From positions 187,583 to 197,710 of the forward strand of contig CAMPET010000016.1 of NCBI GenBank assembly GCA_946803715.1: 10,128 bases of DNA. The letters are read 5' to 3'. This document shows positions 6,570-10,128 of this stretch, one piece after another. Both the position numbers and the translations under genes were made by a program. This stretch comes from Beroe ovata (Eukaryota > Ctenophora > Nuda > Beroida > Beroidae). The number at the start of each line of letters is the position of its first letter. Positions within the stretch are counted from its first letter, which is position 1. The notes under the pieces are model-generated. The model was given only the letters and a program-made list of their open reading frames with translations, was not told the origin of the DNA and did not search any database.

Positions 6570-7189
6570 TGGTACAGTTACCATCATGGGTAAACCACAC
6601 GCCTTTAGACCACACAGTGAGAGACATAATATAGCGAGTCTGCTATCAATCGAATATTATGTAATGAAGAACAACAACATCATGATGATGTTGATAAAGA
6701 GAAATGACTGTTCCAGCTTAGGAGTGGGAGGGAGAGAGGGCGTGTGTGTGAGCGATATATTACACAGAGACTAAGTACAATTGACCAGCTGTAGGACACG
6801 CTAAGTACACACACACGCGCGCAAACAAATACAAAAAACATCTATTGTTCGAATTCACCATGGACGATAGCCTCTGATTCCTAATTATAGTTGGTAATTC
6901 TTTCGGGCAATGATTTGTGGAACTGAGATTTGGCATAGATTTTGCACAAGCTTATCAATCACATGAGTTTATGCAGCGAATTGAGGTGACCACGCCCTTT
7001 AGAAATACGACAATTCTTCCATTTGTAGCACACAATTTATGGAGTTTTTGGCGCTACGCACACAATTTATGAGGTTTTCAGACAAAGAAACATGGAGTGA
7101 AAAATTAATACTAATGCAAGATTTAAAAAGTGACTGAAAATATAAAGTTAGTCCTATAACCACATGAGAGAGGAGATTCATGGACCCAC
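6570..7189. other. Non-coding stretch, no gene seen
   Basis: The DNA upstream of the EF-hand gene holds TAATATA at 6627-6633, a possible but unconvincing minus-strand TATA element. It also holds a short alternating ACACACGCGCGC run near 6808-6822. I find no EF-hand-like or other recognisable exon on either strand. Confidence 0.45.
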
Positions 7190-7268
7190 TCACACACACA
7201 CACACACACACACNACACACACACACACAAACACACACACACAAACACACACACACACACAAACACAC
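7190..7268. repeat. Imperfect (CA)n microsatellite
   Basis: CA units run for about 79 bp, broken by AA at several places and by one N at 7214. The N suggests that the true length was not resolved in assembly. Confidence 0.95.
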
Positions 7269-7730
7269 CTCATGGATTCAGTGTTGGTAGCAAGATCATT
7301 ATCTCCATGGAGATGCACAATGTGTACTTTGTCAAATCAATTGTAGACATTGAATGGGATAAGAAATAGTCATTTTCAGAATGAAATGCGGGAAGAAGCG
7401 TCGAGTTATTGAGAGAGTTTTTGTTATCTATGCAGACATGATAACCGACATGGGGGCGATCACACTTTCAATAAAAAGTATTGAGATGGTGTTGAGAATA
7501 TTCGGAAGATATTACATTAGCCATTGTACAAAGTACAACCCATGGTAAATCACAACACACAAGTACAGGCCGTGTTAGCAGAACAATGTACAAAATGCTT
7601 TATGAAGGAGCAGTGTGTTCAGTATTCGTATCTTGGAAACCAGTCAATCAGATGCCTACCTAACAATGATCTAGGTAACTTGTTACACGAACAATGCAGC
7701 TTGACCCGACAACACGATGATGTGATGTGT
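7269..7730. other. Non-coding stretch, no gene seen
   Basis: No recognisable exon or RNA gene is visible. At 7656-7668 it contains CTACCTAACAATG, identical to 13 bp of the 21-bp minisatellite unit at 762-866. Confidence 0.45.
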
Positions 7731-7852
7731 GTATGTGTTTCTGTATATAGGTGTGTGCGTGTTTCTGTATAATGTGTGCGTGTGTGTGTGTGTGTTTCTG
7801 TATATAGGTGTGTGCGTGTTTCTGTATAATGTGTGTGTGCGTGTGTGTTTCA
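7731..7852. repeat. 57-bp GT-rich duplication
   Basis: CTGTATATAGGTGTGTGCG begins at 7741 and again at 7798. Both copies continue through a second CTGTATAATGTG word into GT repeats, so the period is 57 bp with two copies. It is a GT microsatellite that has acquired a higher-order repeat. Confidence 0.9.
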
Positions 7853-7990
7853 CAGCCCATTCGTCAGCAGGTGTCAATATATCTGGGACACACGTGGCAA
7901 TGATGGTGACTGTGAGGACACGATAATAGACTCACTAATGACGTGGCTCAATTCACAATGGGCGTGGTCAATCATAGCGAGAGTCCATGG

Positions 7991-8250
7991 ATCACTAACT
8001 GACTCACTGGCTCAATCAACGACGCACTCACTCACTCACTCACTGACTCCCTCTCTCCCTTACTCACTCACTCACTCACGCACTCACTCACTCACTCACT
8101 GGCTCACTCAACGACTCACTCACTCACTCACTTAGACGCACTCTCACTCACTCACCCACTCACTCACTCTCTCCCTTACTCACTCACTCACTCACTGGCT
8201 CACTCACCCACTCACTCACTCACTACGACTCACTCACCCACTGACTCATC
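7991..8250. repeat. (ACTC)n tetranucleotide array, imperfect
   Basis: About 260 bp consist mainly of ACTC units broken by GACTC, GGCTC, CTCCCT and CAACGACTC insertions. Longer blocks recur, for example CTCTCTCCCTTACTCACTC twice, which points to higher-order duplication. One strand is almost free of G, so the array is strongly strand-asymmetric. Confidence 0.95.
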
Positions 8251-8443
8251 AAATCACTCGCACAAATATATGCCAACCTCGCACTATTATAGCCAGCAAC
8301 TCAACGTGTCAACCAATTATCAGTTACAACATCGTAACATGCGTATCATAAACCAGCGACATCCATCGGAATGCCTTGTTTCTCGAAAGAAATCCAAAGC
8401 GGCTACTGGGTACTGACGCGAACTATCTTAACTACTAAAAATA

Positions 8444-8459
8444 TACCTATAGATAGGTA
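8444..8459. repeat. Palindrome TACCTAT-AG-ATAGGTA
   Basis: Seven-base arms flank two bases. It is a short, perfect inverted repeat in AT-rich DNA, with no linked feature. Confidence 0.7.
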
Positions 8460-8644
8460 CAAAATTGTCCAATTCTCGATATGATTCACATATTCCTATC
8501 TTATTCTTAATTCTAATTCTAATTCTAACTCAGCACTCACACACACATACGAGCAACTGGCAGTCTGGCAATGAAATCTGAACACTATGTGAACTACAAC
8601 AGGAACGAGCTGGTTCGTGTGTAAACAGCTACTAGTACTACAAC

Positions 8645-8671
8645 CATACCACTACCATGGTTGATGGTATG
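8645..8671. repeat. Inverted repeat around CCATGG
   Basis: CATACCA at 8645-8651 pairs with TGGTATG at 8665-8671, and the spacer contains the palindrome CCATGG. It could fold as a small hairpin. Confidence 0.6.
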
Positions 8672-9480
8672 ATAATCAATCTTACTAATCATGTGACTAT
8701 CTGCACCAGAACTTCACATTTCATATAGCTAATTCAATAGTCTGTAGTCTCTAGACTATGAACCTATCTGCAGGATAGCTTTGCAGTTGCACCATGCATA
8801 GAACATGCCCGATATCTAGGAGTAGCTCGGTTCGGCTTCATCTGATATGTGAGAAGGAACCACACCTATGAAAAAACGTGGACTGGGAATATGAAATGGT
8901 ATTAAAATCAGTAGTTTCCGAAAATCGCATGATTATGTCAGAAGAACACACCGCTCCGGCAACAATCATAGCAGGCATTTCACGGTGGGTTTAGCTGATC
9001 ACATGACAGTGTTCCTCGACTTTCATTGGTCACTATATCGGTCATAATATATACAAGATGACTTTATGACCCTCCCCCTATTATACGATGGATAAATTTC
9101 GGGGAAATCGGGACAAAGAAACCAAACCCACCACGCCGTGACGAAATTATTCATGATGTGCGAGCATTATAGAAGAGAACTGGAATAGGAGTCGACTCTT
9201 TGACTGTAAGAGTTTTAAAGAGGACTGTTAAAGTTTATGCGTGGGCGTGGCATGACACAAGAGGAGCTGCTATGCTGAGGTTATTTGATAACCGAAGGGG
9301 GTGGGGGTTATGACTCACAACAAATAATATTCAATCCGTCCGGAATATATAATAGGGAAGAGAGAATAAAATGAAGAAATAAGGTAGTGGGATGGGTGAC
9401 GAACATTAGTGCTAAACACTTTCATTATAGAACATCTGTTGTTTTACTTTCCCGCGCACCAATGAATATATTCATCATCC

Positions 9481-9494
9481 TAGTATTAATACTA
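9481..9494. repeat. Perfect 14-bp palindrome
   Basis: TAGTATTAATACTA is its own reverse complement. No neighbouring gene or binding-site family explains it. A 13-bp direct repeat, TTATACAGCCACT, follows at 9514-9526 and 9568-9580. Confidence 0.8.
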
Positions 9495-9670
9495 ATAGCT
9501 TATTAAACGAAGCTTATACAGCCACTACGGTAAACGCCCTATTTAAACCGTGTCTTTGTACGAACAATTATACAGCCACTGTAGAATGATACCAGCTGCT
9601 TTCCACAGCGCGTGGAGGAAGGAATTCCAGAGGAATCCGAACTCATGATAGCCATTGCACGTGTTTTGTC

Positions 9671-9713
9671 AGTGTGTGTGTGTGTGTTTGTGTGAGTGTG
9701 TGTGTCTGTGTGN

Positions 9714-9762
<49 letters not shown>
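9671..9762. repeat. (GT)n microsatellite with one N
   Basis: About 90 bp of GT units are interrupted by TTTG, GAG, CTG and an N at 9713. On the minus strand it lies just downstream of the exon at 9828-9938 and so would be intronic CA sequence. Confidence 0.95.
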
Positions 9763-9827
9763 TAGAAACCCTACTGACACTGAGAATCAAATGCCATTAA
9801 TGACAGATCTCTACATCCCTGACTCAC

Positions 9828-9938
9828 ATTTTCCACTATGATGGACAGTTCCTCCTTATCTACGTCATATCCGTGTTTCTTGAATGTCGAGTAAAATTCC
9901 TCCACGGTAATGAGGCCGTTACAGTCGCTGTCAAACAG
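9828..9938 (-). CDS. EF-hand exon, partial gene
   Basis: A pyrimidine-rich tract and CTCAG precede CTGTTTGAC. The 111 nt encode 37 residues, LFDSDCNGLITVEEF then YSTFKKHGYDVDKEELSIIVEN, and end at a consensus donor, GTGAGT. The EF loop DSDCNGLITVEE has Asp1, Asp3, Asn5, Gly6, Ile8 and Glu12, all canonical, with Cys at position 4. The entering helix must come from an exon beyond the window. The exon is phase 0 at its donor and stops at the same structural point as exon 1 of the 148-residue gene (after EN, compared with NE). It could belong to a second EF-hand gene, or be an alternative N-terminal exon of the same gene. The EF-hand identity is secure; the gene assignment is not. Confidence 0.8.
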
Positions 9939-10128
9939 CTGAGTGGGGAGGGTTGGTGAGGAATAGTGTGGTGAGGAAAGTGTAGTGAGGAGAGACGGGA
10001 GTGGTGAGAAGTGAGTGATGAAGAGGAGGAGTGGTCAGGAGTGGAGGGGAGTGGTGAGGAGAGGGGAGTGGTGAGGAGAGAGGAGAGGAGAGGAGAGAGA
10101 ACAGTAGAGATAAGCAAAAGAGAGTAAA
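9939..10128 (-). repeat. Long pyrimidine-rich tract before the exon
   Basis: On the minus strand almost the whole stretch is C and T, with CTCACCACTCCCCTC-type units repeated. On the plus strand this reads GGAGTGGTGAGGAGAG. It leads directly into the acceptor of the exon at 9938 and therefore acts as an exceptionally long polypyrimidine tract. It is also a polypurine-polypyrimidine run able in principle to form triplex DNA. Confidence 0.85.

Larger units (their letters stand above)
8251..9670. other. AT-rich stretch, no gene seen
   Basis: No conserved protein is recognised on either strand in 1.4 kb. It holds a (TTCTAA)-like run at 8509-8530, short palindromes at 8444-8459, 8645-8671 and 9481-9494, a 13-bp direct repeat at 9514-9526 and 9568-9580, and an inverted CCAAT box (ATTGG, about 9025) close to TATATA (about 9049). 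If the exon at 9828-9938 is spliced to exon 2 of the EF-hand gene, this stretch is intronic. Confidence 0.45.

Noticed and set aside
6160-6627. Longer N-terminal extension of the EF-hand protein through 6627
   Set aside because: The extension runs through the inverted 16-bp repeat, has no conserved feature, and would break the calmodulin-like length. Met at 6420 is preferred.
7660-8135. Open frames through GT and ACTC repeats on both strands
   Set aside because: Simple repeats stay open in several frames by composition, and their products are low-complexity.
8350-8410. Minus-strand segment reading FEKQGIPMD, reminiscent of an EF-hand linker
   Set aside because: No EF loop accompanies it, the frame closes quickly, and the acceptor and donor are poor.
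9020-9060. CCAAT box and TATATA as a promoter
   Set aside because: No gene is seen downstream on the plus strand, and such words are frequent in AT-rich DNA.
9590-9660. Minus-strand frame with NGYHEF, considered as the missing second EF loop of the right-edge exon
   Set aside because: Residues needed between Gly and Glu of the loop are missing, and no acceptor lies before it apart from CA repeats.

Overview
The window looks like nuclear DNA of an invertebrate animal. The protein-coding parts are split by short GT-AG introns, the flanks are AT-rich, AATAAA signals occur, and the DNA is studded with CA/GT microsatellites, an ACTC tetranucleotide array and several minisatellites. A MiT-type bHLH-zipper factor together with calmodulin-like EF-hand proteins fits a metazoan. 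Scattered copies of the word GGGCGTGGY and the very small introns make me lean weakly to an early-branching animal such as a sponge, but nothing here proves it. Single N characters at 754, 7214 and 9713 lie at or beside simple repeats and are probably assembly joins.

Left part (1-1968): no gene is recognised. It holds a CA tract, a degenerate AGCAACACAT repeat, a 13-bp direct repeat, a 21-bp x 5 minisatellite, a 19-bp x 4 minisatellite and a possible TATA box at 1627. Plus-strand gene (1969-2748): one uninterrupted reading frame carries a complete MITF/TFEB/TFE3-type basic helix-loop-helix-zipper domain and a C-terminal IKQEP SUMO-type motif. It is probably the last exon of a longer gene, or an intron-poor paralogue. 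A 14-bp repeat array sits in its 3' UTR, a poly(A) signal follows at 2965, and three CACGTG E-boxes lie at 3076-3110. From about 3121 to 4830 the DNA is AT-rich and featureless apart from one alternating CG run.

Minus-strand gene (6420 down to 4833): four exons join in frame to a 148-residue, four-EF-hand calmodulin-like protein that can be read completely from start to stop. Intron 1 carries a tRNA-like SINE-type fragment and short inverted repeats. A hairpin of 16-bp units lies just upstream of the start codon. Farther upstream (6570-9827) there are microsatellites, a 57-bp duplication and the ACTC array, with no recognisable exon.

Right edge: a second minus-strand EF-hand exon (9938-9828) follows a pyrimidine-rich tract of about 170 nt. 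It ends in the same phase and at the same structural point as exon 1 of the 148-residue gene. I see no second-EF-hand exon between the two, so it may be an alternative first-EF-hand exon of the same gene; otherwise it is part of a neighbouring EF-hand gene. The bHLH-zipper gene and the EF-hand gene are convergent, and nothing in the sequence shows that they work together, although the E-boxes between them are of the type MiT factors bind.
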